From Diadophis punctatus similis (lineage: Eukaryota; Chordata; Lepidosauria; Squamata; Dipsadidae), in assembly GCA_023053685.1 (NCBI GenBank), contig JALIGW010000004.1:83474664-83538663 (forward strand): a DNA stretch of 64,000 nt, in the 5' to 3' direction. Below are positions 13,305-23,999 of this stretch, one piece after another. Within the stretch, counting starts at the first letter, position 1; every line of letters begins with the position of its first letter. The notes below the pieces were generated by a model, which had not been told where the DNA came from, searched no databases, and saw only the letters and a program-made list of their open reading frames with translations. Both the position numbers and the translations under genes were made by a program.

Positions 13305-13666
13305 CAGGTCGTCCTTGACTTACAATGGTTCATTTAGTGACCATTTGAAATCATACCAGTGCAGAAAAAAGTGAGTTATGACTGTTTTTCATGCTTAACG
13401 ACCGTTGCCGCGTCCCTGTGGCCACGTGACTCGTAGTTACGACGGTTGCAGAATCCCGGAGTCGTGTGATCCCCTTTTACGACCCTCTGACAAGCAGTGG
13501 GGGGGAACCGGATTCATTTAACAACCAGGTGACTCACCTAACAGCAGCAGTGATTCACTTAACAGCTGTGACAAGGTCATAAAATGTGGCAAGATTCACT
13601 GAACGCACGTTTCGCTTAGCAACATAAATCTTGGGGCTCAATTGTGTTCGTAAGTTCGTAAGCCTG
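13305..13666 (+). mobile_element. Tigger-like MITE
   Basis: Full-length, diverged copy: starts CAGGTCGTCCTTGACTTAC, contains the CACGTGAC block and ends GTAAGCCTG before TA. Confidence 0.7.
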
Positions 13667-13699
13667 TAACTGTCAGCCTGGACTAGAGACGATATTGTA

Positions 13700-14335
13700 A
13701 GAAATTAACCTCAAACAGCATCTTCGGGTAATTCTCTTCGGCTGGGAATTGTATTTACTTCTGTTCACGATTGTGTTACAGTGGAAGAGTGTGAAAAAAA
13801 ATCAAGTTGCAACCATGTGATTAAAGCCCCAATTTTTGACATGCCCCCTATGGTCATCAGCCTGGATAGGCGGTCATAAATTATGTGATGAATTATCTTA
13901 AATTGTAATAATATATTGTTGCCGTATTATCAATGTTAGGTGTCCCTTATAGATACACTTCTATTTGTGATGCCAGCAAATCTAAAAATTGGCCATATTT
14001 TAACCCTACACTACACATACAAACAGGTTGCCCGTTCGGTTGCTGTTATTTTGGCTCGTGGCAACTTGGAAAACTCTAGGGATCAGCCACAACGACCCTG
14101 CCAACAGGCATGCCGCTCAACTCTGCCATAATTATTTTTTTACAAAATAGAGCTGGCCCTAAATCTCTCTCAAACCACGGTGGTTTCGTCTGTGGAAGAC
14201 TCACTTTTCACCCGAAGTGCCACCGCTTACAAATTTGGGAAAGATCATTTGTGCCACGGAAGTTAAATTAAGAAATAGAAACTAAAGCAGAAAAGAGACA
14301 ATCCATCTTAACAGGATAACAGAAGAGTCCACTCC
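13700..14335. other. Unique intergenic DNA
   Basis: No supported element was seen. Confidence 0.35.
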
Positions 14336-14339
14336 ATAG

Positions 14340-15055
14340 TTTCCTTTCCTTTCCTTTCCTTTCCTTTCCTTTCCTTTCCTTTCCTTTCCTTTCCTTTCCT
14401 TTCCTTTCCTTTCCTTTCCATTCCATTCCATTCCATTCCATTCCATTCCATTCCATTCCATTCCATTATGTATTGTATTGTATTGTATTGTATTGTATTG
14501 TATTGTATTGTATTGTATTGTATTGTATTGTATTGTATTGTATTGTATTGTATTGTATTGTATTGTATTGTCCTATCTTATCCTATCCTGCGTTCTGTTC
14601 TGTTCTGTTCTGTTCTATTTCTATCCTATTTAATTCCTATCCTATTTAATTCCTATCCTTTCCTATCCTGCATTCTATTCTGTTCTGTTGTTCTGTTCTG
14701 TTCTGTTCTGTTCTGTTCTGCTCTGCTCTTCTCTTCTCTTCTCTTCTCTTCTCTTCTCTTCTCTCCTCTCCTCTCCTCTCCTCTCCTCTCCTCTCCTCTC
14801 CTCTCCTCTCCTCTCCTCTCTTCTCTTCTGTCCTTTCATACCCTACCCTATCCTGCATTCTGTTCTGTTCTGTTCTGTTCTGTTCTGTTCTGTTCTGTTC
14901 TGTTCTGTTCTGTTCTGTTCTATTCTATTCTATTCTATTCTATTCTATTCTATTCTATTCTATTTCTATTTCTATTTCTATATTCTATATTCTATATTCT
15001 ATATTCTATATCCTATCCTATCCTATCCTATTTAATTCGTATCCTATCCCCCCCC
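14340..15055 (+). repeat. Chain of pentanucleotide microsatellites
   Basis: In order: (TTTCC)n, (ATTCC)n, (TATTG)n, (TTCTG)n, (TCTCT)/(TCTCC)n, (TTCTG)n, (TTCTA)n and (TATCC)n, ending in a C run. Each block differs from its neighbour by one or two bases per unit. Confidence 0.95.
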
Positions 15056-15400
15056 CCCGATGTAGCTAGATTTTTCTGAAAGAAGCAAAATTGGTGCAAT
15101 TGCTTCCTTAGTTGCAGGATGAAGCCTAACGTGTAATTCATCCACCCTCTAGAGGCCCAACCGAGAATAAGAATTTCTTTCAAGGAAATCCCTGGAAGAC
15201 AGCAACTGACCATGACATTTTATGAAGTTGGACATTTCAATCTTTCGAGAGGCTTGCCCAATGGCTACTTCTACTGATCCGATAGGGCTTTCTTATTAAA
15301 AAGAATTGCTCCAAAGTCGTAAACTCGGAGCTGTAGACTAAATTGGATAATCAATATAATATTGGGGTAAGCCATTTCTGTCCCATACCAAAAATAATTA

Positions 15401-15640
15401 CAGGTAGTCCTGGCACTTACAACAGGTCATTTAGTGACCGTTCACAGTTACAACGGCACTGAAAAATCTGACTTATGACCATTTTTCACAGTTACAACCT
15501 CTGCAGCATCCCATAATCATATGATCAAAACTCAAATGCTTGGCAGTTGGTTCAAACTTATGACGGTCGTGGTGTCCCAGGGTCACGTGATCCCCTTTTG
15601 CAACCTTCTGACAAGTATGATGGATTCAAAACTGGCTAAC
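15401..15640 (+). mobile_element. Tigger-like MITE, 5' two thirds
   Basis: Starts CAGGTAGTCC and continues to the CTTCTGACAAG block, then gives way to CR1 sequence. Confidence 0.7.
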
Positions 15641-15647
15641 CAACCGC

Positions 15648-16525
15648 ACTCAACGTGTAGTGCTCAATGGAACTGCATCTACATGGAGGGAAGTATGCAG
15701 TGGAGTACCCCAAGGCTCTGTTTTAGGCCCAGTACTCTTCAACATCTTCATCAATGACTTGGACTAGGGGATAGATGGGGAACTCATCAAATTTGCAGAT
15801 GACACCAAACTGGCAGGAATAGCCAACTCTCCAGAAGATAGGCTCAAGATACAGAAGGATCTTGACAGACTTGAACACTGGGCACTATCTAACAAAATGA
15901 AATTCAATGGTGAAAAAAGTAAGGTTCTACATTTAGGCAAGAAAAACAAAATGCACAGGTACAGTATATGTGGTACCCTGCTCAACAGTAGTAACTGTGA
16001 GAGGGATCTTGGAGTCCTAGTGGACGACCATTTAAGTATGAGCCAGCAGTGTGCAGCAGCTGCCAAAAAAGCCAACACAGTTCTAGGCTGCATTAACAGA
16101 GGGATAGAATCAAGATCACGCGAAGTGTTAATACCACTTTACAAGGCCTTGGTAAGGCCACACTTGGAATACTGCATTCAGTTTTGGTCGCCACGATGTA
16201 AAAAGGATGTTGAGACTCTAGAAAGAGTGCAGAGAAGAGCAACAAAGATGATTAGGGGACTGGAGGCTAAAACATATGAAGAACGGTTGCAGGAACTGGG
16301 TATGTCTAGTTTAATGAAAAGAAGACCAGGGGAGACATGATAGCAGTCTTCCAATATCTCAGGGGCTGCCACAAAGAAGAGGGAGTCAAACTATTCTCCA
16401 AAGCACCTGAGGGTAGAACAAGAAGCAATGGGTGGAAACTAAACAAGGAGAGAAGTAACTTAGAACTAAGGAGAAATTTCCTGACAGTTAGAACAATTAA
16501 TCAGTGGAATGATTTGCCATAACTG
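15648..16525 (+). mobile_element. CR1 LINE, RT domain to 3' end
   Basis: Codes for the [18 protein letters not shown] words, the FADDTKLAG motif and the C-terminal RVQRRATKMIRGLEAKTYEERL block, with frame breaks (in-frame TAG after INDLD; frameshift near 16325). Close to the copy at 3.15 kb but without a SINE. Confidence 0.88.
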
Positions 16526-16688
16526 AGAGTGCTAACGTAGCTTATTTGGTTTTGTCTTCACGTAGCAAACCCAACCATTGTTGGATTGTAAATGATGGTT
16601 GAGGGCTTAGCGTGTCATGCCAAACCATCCAACTGCAGTTTGTGCAGAGTAAAGAGTGGTTGAAGAAGCCGCGGCTGATCAGAGTCCC

Positions 16689-17075
16689 AGTCCTCGACTT
16701 ACGACAATAACCGAGCCCAAAATTTTCACTTCAAAGCAAGACAGTTCTTAAGTGAGTTTTGACCCATTTTACGACCTTTCTTGCCATCTTCATTAAATGA
16801 ATCACGGCAGTGGTTCAGTTAGTCACACCGTTGTTAAGTGAATCAGGCTTGACTTTGCTTGTCAGAAGGTCGCAAAAGGGGATCACTGACCCCGGGGACA
16901 CGGCAACCGTCATAAACATGAGTCAGTTGCCGAACAGATTTTGATCACGTCACCATGGGGGGGAGGGATGCTGCATTGGTCGCAAGTGTGAAAAACGGTC
17001 ATAAGTCACTTTTTCCAGTGAGGTCGGGACTTCGAATGGCCATTAAACGAAAAGTTGCAAGTCGAGGATTATCTG
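16689..17075 (-). mobile_element. Tigger-like MITE
   Basis: Reverse copy from CAGTCCTCGACTTACGAC to GTCGAGGATTATCTG, followed by TA. Confidence 0.75.
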
Positions 17076-17083
17076 TACAAATA

Positions 17084-17481
17084 CAGGTAGTCCTCGACTT
17101 ACGACAGTTCATTTAGTGACTGTTCAAAGTTACAACATCAGTGAAAAAAGTGACTTATGATCGTTTTTCACACTTACAACCATTGTAGCATTCCCCCATG
17201 GTCACATGATCGACATTCGGGTGCTTGACCAACAGACTCACATTTATGACGGCCGCAGTGTCCCCAGGGCACGTGATCCACTTTTGCGACCTTCTGACAA
17301 GCAAAGCCAACGGGAAAGCCAGATTCACTTAACAACCATGTTACTCATTTAACAACGGCAGTGATTTCACTTAACAAACGTGGCGAGAAAAGTCGTAAAA
17401 CTGGGGCAAAACTCACTTAACAAATTTCTCACAGCAGCAGAAATGTTGGGCTCAATTGTGGTCATAAGTTGAGGACTACCT
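17084..17481 (+). mobile_element. Tigger-like MITE
   Basis: Forward copy from CAGGTAGTCCTCGACTTACG to GAGGACTACCTA, with TA on each side. It lies only 8 bases from the preceding reverse copy. Confidence 0.8.
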
Positions 17482-17489
17482 ATACACCT

Positions 17490-18085
17490 ATGGATGTCTA
17501 TGAAGGACACAACCACCTGTTTCGCTGTCCATCAGACCAGCTATCGTAAGCGCCCATCGCCCACCATCATATTGTGGCCAAATGTCCTTAAAATTACATT
17601 TTAAAAGCCATTTTTCCTAAATGGGTGTCCCAAGGCAGTTGGAAACCATAGGAAAAAGAAAATAAATAAATAAAACAACGGAAAAAAGGAAAAAAAACCC
17701 TGGAGAAACAGATCCAAAATTGAGCCAGGCGTTCTGTAAAGACAGTTACAAGGAGCCCGATAATCTTCACAGGTGTTTCCAGCATCCAGATAAACAAGGT
17801 TTGTCATGCTGACCTGTGGCCTGAAAAAACGGAGAGTGGGCTATTTCAGGCTTTGCCAGATTTTGAAATTTGGGACAGAGGCTACCTGGAAATGGAAAGA
17901 AGCCAAGGGGAAGGAAAAAAAAACCCAGGAAAGCAACTGTAGAACAGGTTCTGCAACTAGAACCAGAAGTGGAGAAGTTAGAAGTCAAGTAGAAGTCAAC
18001 ATTTGACCCAACGCAAGAGCTGGACTTCCCGCCTGGGAAAAACGGATCCAAAATTGAACCCGATATTCTGTAAAGAGAGTTACAA
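17490..18085. other. Intergenic DNA without a recognised element
   Basis: Contains a short internal duplication of a CTGTAAAG(A/G)GAGTTACAAGGAG-like word (near 17736 and 18070) but no known element. Confidence 0.35.
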
Positions 18086-18091
18086 GGAGTC

Positions 18092-18162
18092 AAATATTCA
18101 CTGAACAACTGTCTCGCTTAGTCATTTGGGGCTCAATTGTGGCCGTAAGTCAAAGACTATCT
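18092..18162 (+). mobile_element. Tigger-like MITE 3' fragment
   Basis: TCTCGCTTAG to GTAAGTCAAAGACTATCTG. Confidence 0.6.
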
Positions 18163-18419
18163 GTATTCTGAATATCCCACTGAATAAGAATCAGGATTTG
18201 GCCAGAAACAAAAAATTGAGTAAAAGCAAGGACGGGCCTTAGGAAGAAGACAATGGTCAACACAAGGGGGTTGATATGGTCTCCGCCAAAATGCTGAGGG
18301 ACACAGGATGGAGAGCCATTACAATGTGGGAAAAGGCAGATTGGAGAAGGTTGTGTTCAAACAGCCTCTTCATTGGGTATTTTGGAAGTTCTCGTGATCC
18401 AGCAGACAATCAACTTCTT

Positions 18420-18632
18420 TTAATGACCCCGTAATCCCTTGCAGGGTAGAGTCAGGGCAACTGAATGGAGCTGAGTGTTTACTGGCTAGATGCCCTTCCT
18501 GTCGCCAATGCGGAGTTTTGTTCGGCGGATATATTGTGCCCAGAGAGAGAAATATCTGCCTCTACCTAGGATCGAACCCACAGCCTCCTGATTGCGAGGC
18601 GAGAGCTCCCCCTCTAGGCCACCACACCATTC
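18420..18632 (-). mobile_element. tRNA-headed SINE, long-body form
   Basis: Reverse complement of a head GGTGGCCTAGAGG with box B (GTTCGATCC) and a body with ATATTTCTCTCTCTGGGC and GGCGACAGGAAGGGCATC. Same body at 53.1 kb. Confidence 0.7.
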
Positions 18633-18886
18633 TTGTGGTCCAGCAGACAATAATCTGCCGATAATGACCATGTGTCTTGTAAGTAGGAATGAGGAGTTTG
18701 AAGGGAGGATCAAAATACCAGCCGCGATACTGAACTGAACCCCAAGGCAGCCTGGCTGTATGTGACAGAACCGAAGGATTCACAAAGGCAATGAATTGTG
18801 GCTTTTATGAGCCACAATATTTATGATTTTCCCGAGAGCTCTGGGAGGGCTTGGGTGAGTGGACCTTTCTGCTACGCGATTGCTGT

Positions 18887-18893
18887 TATAAAA
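18887..18893 (+). promoter_or_regulatory. TATA box of the PLAAT-like gene
   Basis: A perfect TATAAAA lies 134 bases upstream of the proposed start codon at 19027. The expected transcription start would be near 18915-18925, leaving a 5' leader of roughly 100 bases. Position and sequence fit, but no cap-site data are visible. Confidence 0.5.
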
Positions 18894-19026
18894 GCCGTTG
18901 TAAAGAGTTTGTTTCTTCTTTTCTTTGTGCGTAACTAGAGAGAATACAGGAAATTCCCAGCAGAAACTTAGAAGCCGGGTATATTGTAAAGAAGAAGAAG
19001 AAGGAAAAAATAATAATAATCCAGAG

Positions 19027-19050
19027 ATGGAATTCCTTCGGAACTTAGTG
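19027..19050 (+). CDS. PLAAT-like coding exon 1
   Basis: Eight codons (MEFLRNLV) end exactly at a GTGAGT donor in phase 0, which fits the phase-0 acceptor of exon 2. A micro-exon start of this size cannot be confirmed by homology, so an alternative first exon is possible. Confidence 0.5.
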
Positions 19051-22000
19051 GTGAGTGAGATCTTTATATGAGAGAGATTTTAATTTTTCTGAGATCCCTT
19101 TCCAGAGGTAAAAAAAAATTGATCTGATTTAATTCGCGTTCCAAAAGACGAAAAAGTAAATTCTCCTACAGGTCAAACTCAGCTTCTGGTGATTTGGGAT
19201 ATCTGTGTAGTTTTTTGGCAGCACTTCTGGGAGAGATTTGTAATTACCTTTTTCCAAGGTCTTTTTTTTTTTAATGGATCGAACGCACAGCCTCCTGATT
19301 GTGAGGCGAGAGCTCCACCTCTAGGCCACCGCACCACTCTATGGGCAGAACCACAATGTGACGGTTAAATTTGAGGCTGAAGGAATGCAAAACAACGATG
19401 ATTCTTCTCCAAAGATTAATTAGCACTAGAATAAAAATAATCCTTCTGCCTTTATCCAATAGGACATCCACGCTTTGCCTAACACTCTTAAGCCATACAT
19501 TTATGGTCCACTTTAACCAGGATCCATGCTAAACTCATGCCAACCAACCATATTATGGCTTTAAAACCTAGGACACACTTACCTAATTCCAAGCCAACAA
19601 GTAATTTATTTTAATTCTTGCTTTGGCCGATCCCCTCTGCTTTTCAAAGTGCAATTTGTAACTCAATGTCCTGTGAACGTCACTAATTGAGGCTTATTTA
19701 AAGTTAACATGAATCAGGGCTTAGTGCAATACCTAAAGCCAATAGGATATGAGAACCACATCAGAGATTGTGTTCCTACATCAATTTGTGATGGGGAATG
19801 GTGATTTACACACTGTTTCTGAACCTCATCACTATTAAATGGGTAGACTTCAACTCCCAGAATCCCTCAGCCAGCTGGGGGATTCTGGGAGTTGAAGTCC
19901 CCCCATCTTAAAGGGGCTGAGGTTGAGAAACAACGGTTTAGGGATTAATTCACAATATCTCTGTCTAACTGAAATCGAGACCAAAGTTATATCTTCGCAT
20001 AATGTAGAATATGAACTGAAACGTTTGAATTGAAAGGTATATTGATACTTTATTGAAATCCATTTCCATTTCTATGTTTTGATGATCAGGTCATTAGAAT
20101 CGGGATAACTTTATCTGCCATTGAAACATATATCGATACTTCATTGGAATCCCTTTTGGTCCCTTTCCCTTTCTTGGATGTTATTTCTTTCCTTGAATTT
20201 CTACACAGACCGGGATCAAAGAAGATGTAGAACACGTCTTTCAGAACGGAGACATCCCAAAACCTGGAGATATGATCCAGTTCCAGATGCTTGGATTCCA
20301 GCATTGGGGGATCTACGTAGGCGAGGAGGAAGTGGTACATTTTGCTTGGCCACGTAAGAGAAAAAGTATTTCATGATCTATTTCCTACGGAAATGTCCTA
20401 CTTTCCCCCCTGGAAATTCAAGGTGGGCTGCATGGGAGATTTTAAGGTAGGTTCACCTGAGAAACCACCTCTAAGGTAGGTTCACCTGGGGAAAAAAAGT
20501 GACCAGCCCAAATAAGTTTCCTGAGTTTTGAGGTCCGCCAGTATTTCCCAGGGCTTATTCACTGTGACATCTCTATTTTGATAATTGAAAAGTCCATACT
20601 TTGAAAGGATGCAGTTCCCTTCAAACCAGTGGTGAAATCTACTTACTTTCCCTTCCCGTTCAGAAGCGCGCATTTAGCGCGCACTTAGCGCGCACACACT
20701 TTTTCACCCTCTGTGCGTGCACAGAAGGCTTTGCGCATGCACAGAGGGTTAAAAAAAAGAAAATGGCGATGTCCGGGCGGGTGGGCAGAGCCTCACGCTG
20801 CCGCCACCGGTTCTCCGAACCACCAGCGGCCGCCCCTACCGGTACGTCCGAACTGGGCCGAACCGGTAGCATTTCACCCCAGCTGCTGTGGCCTAGAGGT
20901 GGAGCTCTTGCCTCACAATCAGGAGGTTGTGAGTTCTATCCTAGGTAGAGGCAGATGTAGGGTCTCCTGCTTGGGCAGGGGGTTGGACTAGATGACCTGC
21001 AAGACCCCTTCCAACTCTGTTAATCTGTTAATATGCTTCAAACATTGGAAGTATGAAATCTCCTGAAATGTTCAGGGACGGTGAAATCTTTCGAGATTGG
21101 AACAATCCAGCATTGTTAGACTGGATCTCGTGAGATCTCATAGAAGAGCAGGCATTGTGTTGTGTGACATTGGATGATCTGGTGCATTTGGGACCAATTT
21201 TTTGTTTGTTTGTTTTTGTTTTCCTTAAATAAACAATGTGGGATGGGTGCCTGTGGGGTGTCATATTACCAAACCGAATTTTCAGTGTAACAAGCCAAAG
21301 AGCACTCTTTTTCAGTACCGGGAGTCCTCGACTTACGACCACCACGGAGCCCAACATTTCTGTTGTTTTAAGCGAGACATTTGTTCAGTGAGTTTCGGCT
21401 CATTTTACGACCTTTTCTGGCCACATTTGTTAAGTGAATCACTGCGGTAGTTAACTCTGTCAGGCGAATCAGCCTTCCCCATTTTGTCAGGAGGTCGCGA
21501 AAGGGGATCACGTGACCCCCCAGGACACTGCGACTGTCATAAGTATGAACCAATTGCCAAGCCTCTGAATTTTGATCACGTGACCACTGGGGTGTTGCAA
21601 AGGTCAAAACTTTGAAAAACGGTCCTAAGTCATTTTTTTCAGTGCCGTCGTAACTTTGAACGGTCACTAAATGAACTTGTTGTAAGTTGAGGACTACCTG
21701 TACTGGCCATATGTACTGACACTTGAGCAGAATTACCTACCCTTGTTCAGAAACATAGAAATTACAATTACAGTACCTCTGTTTAGGAAGAGCTCTACTC
21801 CTAAAGTTAGTTTGGAATTACAGGTACTCAACTTACAACCACAACTGAGCCCAACATTTCCATCGCTAAGCAAGACAATGAGCTCCCCCCATTTTTATGA
21901 CATTTCTTGTCATTGTTAAGTGAATCACCGCTGTTGTTAAGTTAGCAACACAGTTGTTAAGTGAATCTGGCTTCCCCATTGACTTTGCTTGTCAGAAGGT

Positions 22001-23373
22001 CGCAAATGGGGAATCACATGATTCAAGGACCTTGCAACCATCGTAAATGCGAGTTAAGTCGCCAAGCGTCTGGATTTGGATCGCGTGACAACGGGGATAA
22101 TCCTGTCGTAGGTGTAAAAACTGGTCACAAGACACTTTTTTCCCAGCGCCATTGCAATTTCAAACGGTCGCTAAACAAACCACCGTTGCAAATTAAGGAC
22201 TATCTGTATACTTGGGTCTCTGATATAGGGATGGGAACAAAATCGTTTCTGAAGGCCATCCTTGCAACTTCTCTTTTCTCAGCTGTTGAAGGGCTTAAGT
22301 TTAAAGTCCGAAAGGAAAAAATCAAGGATGTCCCAGGAGTTCTGAAAACTGCCGTGTGGAACAAATTCGATGAGAAATATCCTCCTCTGGATCCCGCTCG
22401 TGTGGTGAAGAGAGCTCGGAGTATGGAGAACAAGGTCCTCAGATACAACCCCGCTAACGCAAACTGTGAGCACTTCGCCACCTTGATGAGATACGACAAG
22501 GCGCTCTCTGATCAGGTAAGATCCACAAGATCCTCTGATCGGTTTTTCATGGTTTGGACTTCTTTCTCTCTTCCTCCTCCCCTGTCCCCAGAAAACACAA
22601 GAATAAACCAGTAGAGTTTGCAGGCTTTCTTGGGGGCTTTGGCTTCTAATTTCGATTATATTTATAGCTTCCTATGGAATTCACGAATCCAGCTCGGTGG
22701 CATCGGATTTTGGCTGATTAAATAAAGAATAATGGCTTAGGACCAGGTTACCTCCAGGACCGCATTCCCTCCGACCGGTTAGGTTAAGGTGACCAGACGT
22801 CCCGCTTTTGGCGGGACAGTCCCGCTTTTGAATAATTTGTCCCGCGTCCCACGGCGTTTCAAAAAAGTCCCGCTTTTGAATTTGAATTTACGTGGCAGCG
22901 GGGAGCAGCCCGAGAGCTGGCTTCTTCTAAATTAAATCAGAGTTTTCTTGCATTCTGATGACCACTCAGGCTGAACTCAAGTGGGCACTTGTTTCAAATC
23001 TTGCTCGATTCGACTTTTCTGATGACTTTTTAAGCTCTCGAGAGACTTAAAACACCACCCAAAAAGTACAGGAGGAAACCTAAGCTCTTATCAATCCTCT
23101 TTTTAAAAAGTATAAATAGTCATTACAACCGAAATGGTTGTTAACTAGGATTGGAGGGAGAGGGGTTAAAAGCGATTGCTCATTGAATGTTTCGAACTAA
23201 ATGTTTTGACCGAACATGGCCGGCATCTGATAAATTTCTTTTTCTTTTCTTTTCTTTTAAAGGCAAAAAGGTTTACCTTTACTGTAGATCAGGATTTTGA
23301 GCAGGCGATCAGAAGATACCTAGCTGAGGTCGACTGTGGAAATGGTCAACGCTTCCAGAGAAAGACTCCTTGA
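19027..23373 (+). CDS. PLAAT/HRASLS-family LRAT-domain phospholipase/acyltransferase, four coding exons
   Basis: Coding exons 19027-19050, 20209-20353, 22229-22515 and 23263-23373 join with GT/AG sites and compatible phases into a 188-aa frame. Family members are thiol phospholipase A1/A2 and N-acyltransferase enzymes acting on membrane phospholipids. The H-box is HWGIYVG (His40), followed by VVHF (His52) and the NCEHF box (Cys136). The 12-residue His-His spacing matches the family. The PKPGD segment before the H-box and the KYPPLD, RA and RY segments before and after the Cys also follow PLAAT order, so the catalytic set looks intact. The usual C-terminal hydrophobic anchor is not present: exon 4 gives a polar tail ending in QRKTP. 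A hydrophobic stretch at about residues 62-76 lies between the H-box and the Cys box instead. The start was chosen because ATG is followed by eight codons and a GTGAGT donor downstream of a TATA box; exon 1 is the least certain. Which PLAAT paralogue this is cannot be decided by eye. Confidence 0.85.
19273..19337 (-). mobile_element. tRNA-like SINE head
   Basis: Only the tRNA-like head (GTGGCCTAGAGGTGG to GTGCGTTCGATCC) is present, in intron 1 of the PLAAT-like gene. Confidence 0.6.
19811..19934. repeat. Foldback MITE (CTTCAACTCCCAGAAT arms)
   Basis: GACTTCAACTCCCAGAATCC is mirrored by GGATTCTGGGAGTTGAAGTC around a GCCAGCTGG centre. In PLAAT-like intron 1. Related copies lie at 53.6 and 62.8 kb. 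Confidence 0.75.
20209..20353 (+). CDS. PLAAT-like coding exon 2 (H-box)
   Basis: The acceptor is CTACACAG and the donor GTAAGAG. The exon is 48 codons plus one base and carries PKPGD, the FQHWGIYVG box with the first catalytic His and the VVHF box with the second. Confidence 0.88.
20627..20885 (+). mobile_element. hAT-type MITE
   Basis: Starts CAGTGGTGAAATCTACTT and ends AGCATTTCACCCCAGCTG. Interior has the GCGCATGCACAGAGGGT and CCGGTTCTCCGAACC blocks shared with the element at 1047. No clean target duplication is visible at the right side, where a SINE abuts. Confidence 0.6.
20888..21025 (+). mobile_element. tRNA-headed SINE with CR1-type tail
   Basis: The head GTGGCCTAGAGGTGGAGC with GTGAGTTCTATCCTAG is followed directly by GGGGGTTGGACTAGATGACC and CCAACTCTGTTAATCTGTTA, which is the 3' end of the CR1 copies in this window. 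Confidence 0.8.
21318..21700 (-). mobile_element. Tigger-like MITE in PLAAT-like intron 2
   Basis: From CCGGGAGTCCTCGACTTACG to AGTTGAGGACTACCTG then TA. Confidence 0.8.
21821..22206 (-). mobile_element. Tigger-like MITE abutting PLAAT-like exon 3
   Basis: From CAGGTACTCAACTTACAACC to AATTAAGGACTATCTG then TA. It ends 22 bases before the exon 3 coding sequence. Confidence 0.8.
22229..22515 (+). CDS. PLAAT-like coding exon 3 (NCEHF box)
   Basis: The acceptor is TGATATAG and the donor GTAAGATC. The exon completes the split Arg codon and codes 95 further residues, including the catalytic Cys in NANCEHF. Its acceptor lies only about 20 bases after the end of a Tigger-like MITE, so part of the natural polypyrimidine tract has been replaced by MITE sequence. 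Confidence 0.88.
22790..22885 (+). mobile_element. Fragment of a GGTGACCAGACGTCCCG repeat
   Basis: GTCCCGCTTTTG recurs three times. This is a known type of interspersed DNA repeat in vertebrates, but I cannot assign a superfamily. Confidence 0.4.
23263..23373 (+). CDS. PLAAT-like coding exon 4 (polar C-terminus)
   Basis: A long pyrimidine tract (TTTCTTTTCTTTTCTTTTAAAG) precedes a phase-0 exon of 36 codons and a TGA stop. The tail is charged and has no membrane segment. Confidence 0.8.
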   Translation, partial: AKRFTFTVDQDFEQAIRRYLAEVDCGNGQRFQRKTP

Positions 23374-23412
23374 GCCTCACTTCATGTGGATCAAATCTTG
23401 CTTATGGGATAA

Positions 23413-23418
23413 AATAAA
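23413..23418 (+). terminator. Polyadenylation signal of the PLAAT-like gene
   Basis: AATAAA begins 40 bases after the stop codon, giving a very short 3' UTR. A T-rich run follows at about 23426, as expected downstream of a cleavage site. Confidence 0.6.
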
Positions 23419-23589
23419 AGCAGTTTTTTTTTCAAATCTAAGTCTCTCAAAAGTATATCTTGTATGCTTTGACAAAAATAGGAGGGGATTTGGGAACTTA
23501 AGTTTTGTTTAGGACGGTTGGCGTTTCTCAAAGTTGGCAACTTCGACACACCTGAACTTTAAAATCCCACTCCCAAAATGTGCTTTTTT

Positions 23590-23960
23590 CAAGACATTTT
23601 GCTTTTTTTTTTAAGACGTTTCGCTTCTCATCCAAGAAGCTTCTTCAGCTCTGCTGTGTGCCTTCTTTATAAATTCTGTGATCTGTTCCAATACTTCTGT
23701 GGGTAGAGGGGATTTCAGCTCTTGGAAATTTGTGTTCCACTCTCTCTTTCAAAACCTCCGTTGTGAAATTAAGCGGTCTTATTCGTTCATGGAGAGGTTG
23801 GAGCTGGGCTTTCTGCAGGATGCTGAAGAAGCTTCTTGGAGGACAAGCGAAACACCTTCAAAGAAAGTCCAGAAAGCCCAGTTGCCCCTTGGAAAAAAAA
23901 GCACCTTTGGGACAACCATGACCTGGAGGACTGAGAATCTCCATAGACGTTTTAAAATCC
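23590..23960. repeat. Foldback repeat with GACGTTTCGCTTCTCATCC arms
   Basis: AAGACGTTTCGCTTCTCATC with CAAGAAGCTTCTTCAGC lies on the left. GCTGAAGAAGCTTCTTGG, AAGCGAAACACCTTC and GCACCTTTGGGACAACC lie on the right, in mirrored order. Confidence 0.65.
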
Positions 23961-23999
23961 CAGCATTTCCCAGCTACACGGCTTGCATTGGTATGACCT

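Noticed and set aside
14468..15079. 203-codon frame rich in Tyr, Cys and Leu
   Set aside because: It is a read-through of pentanucleotide repeats without stop codons.
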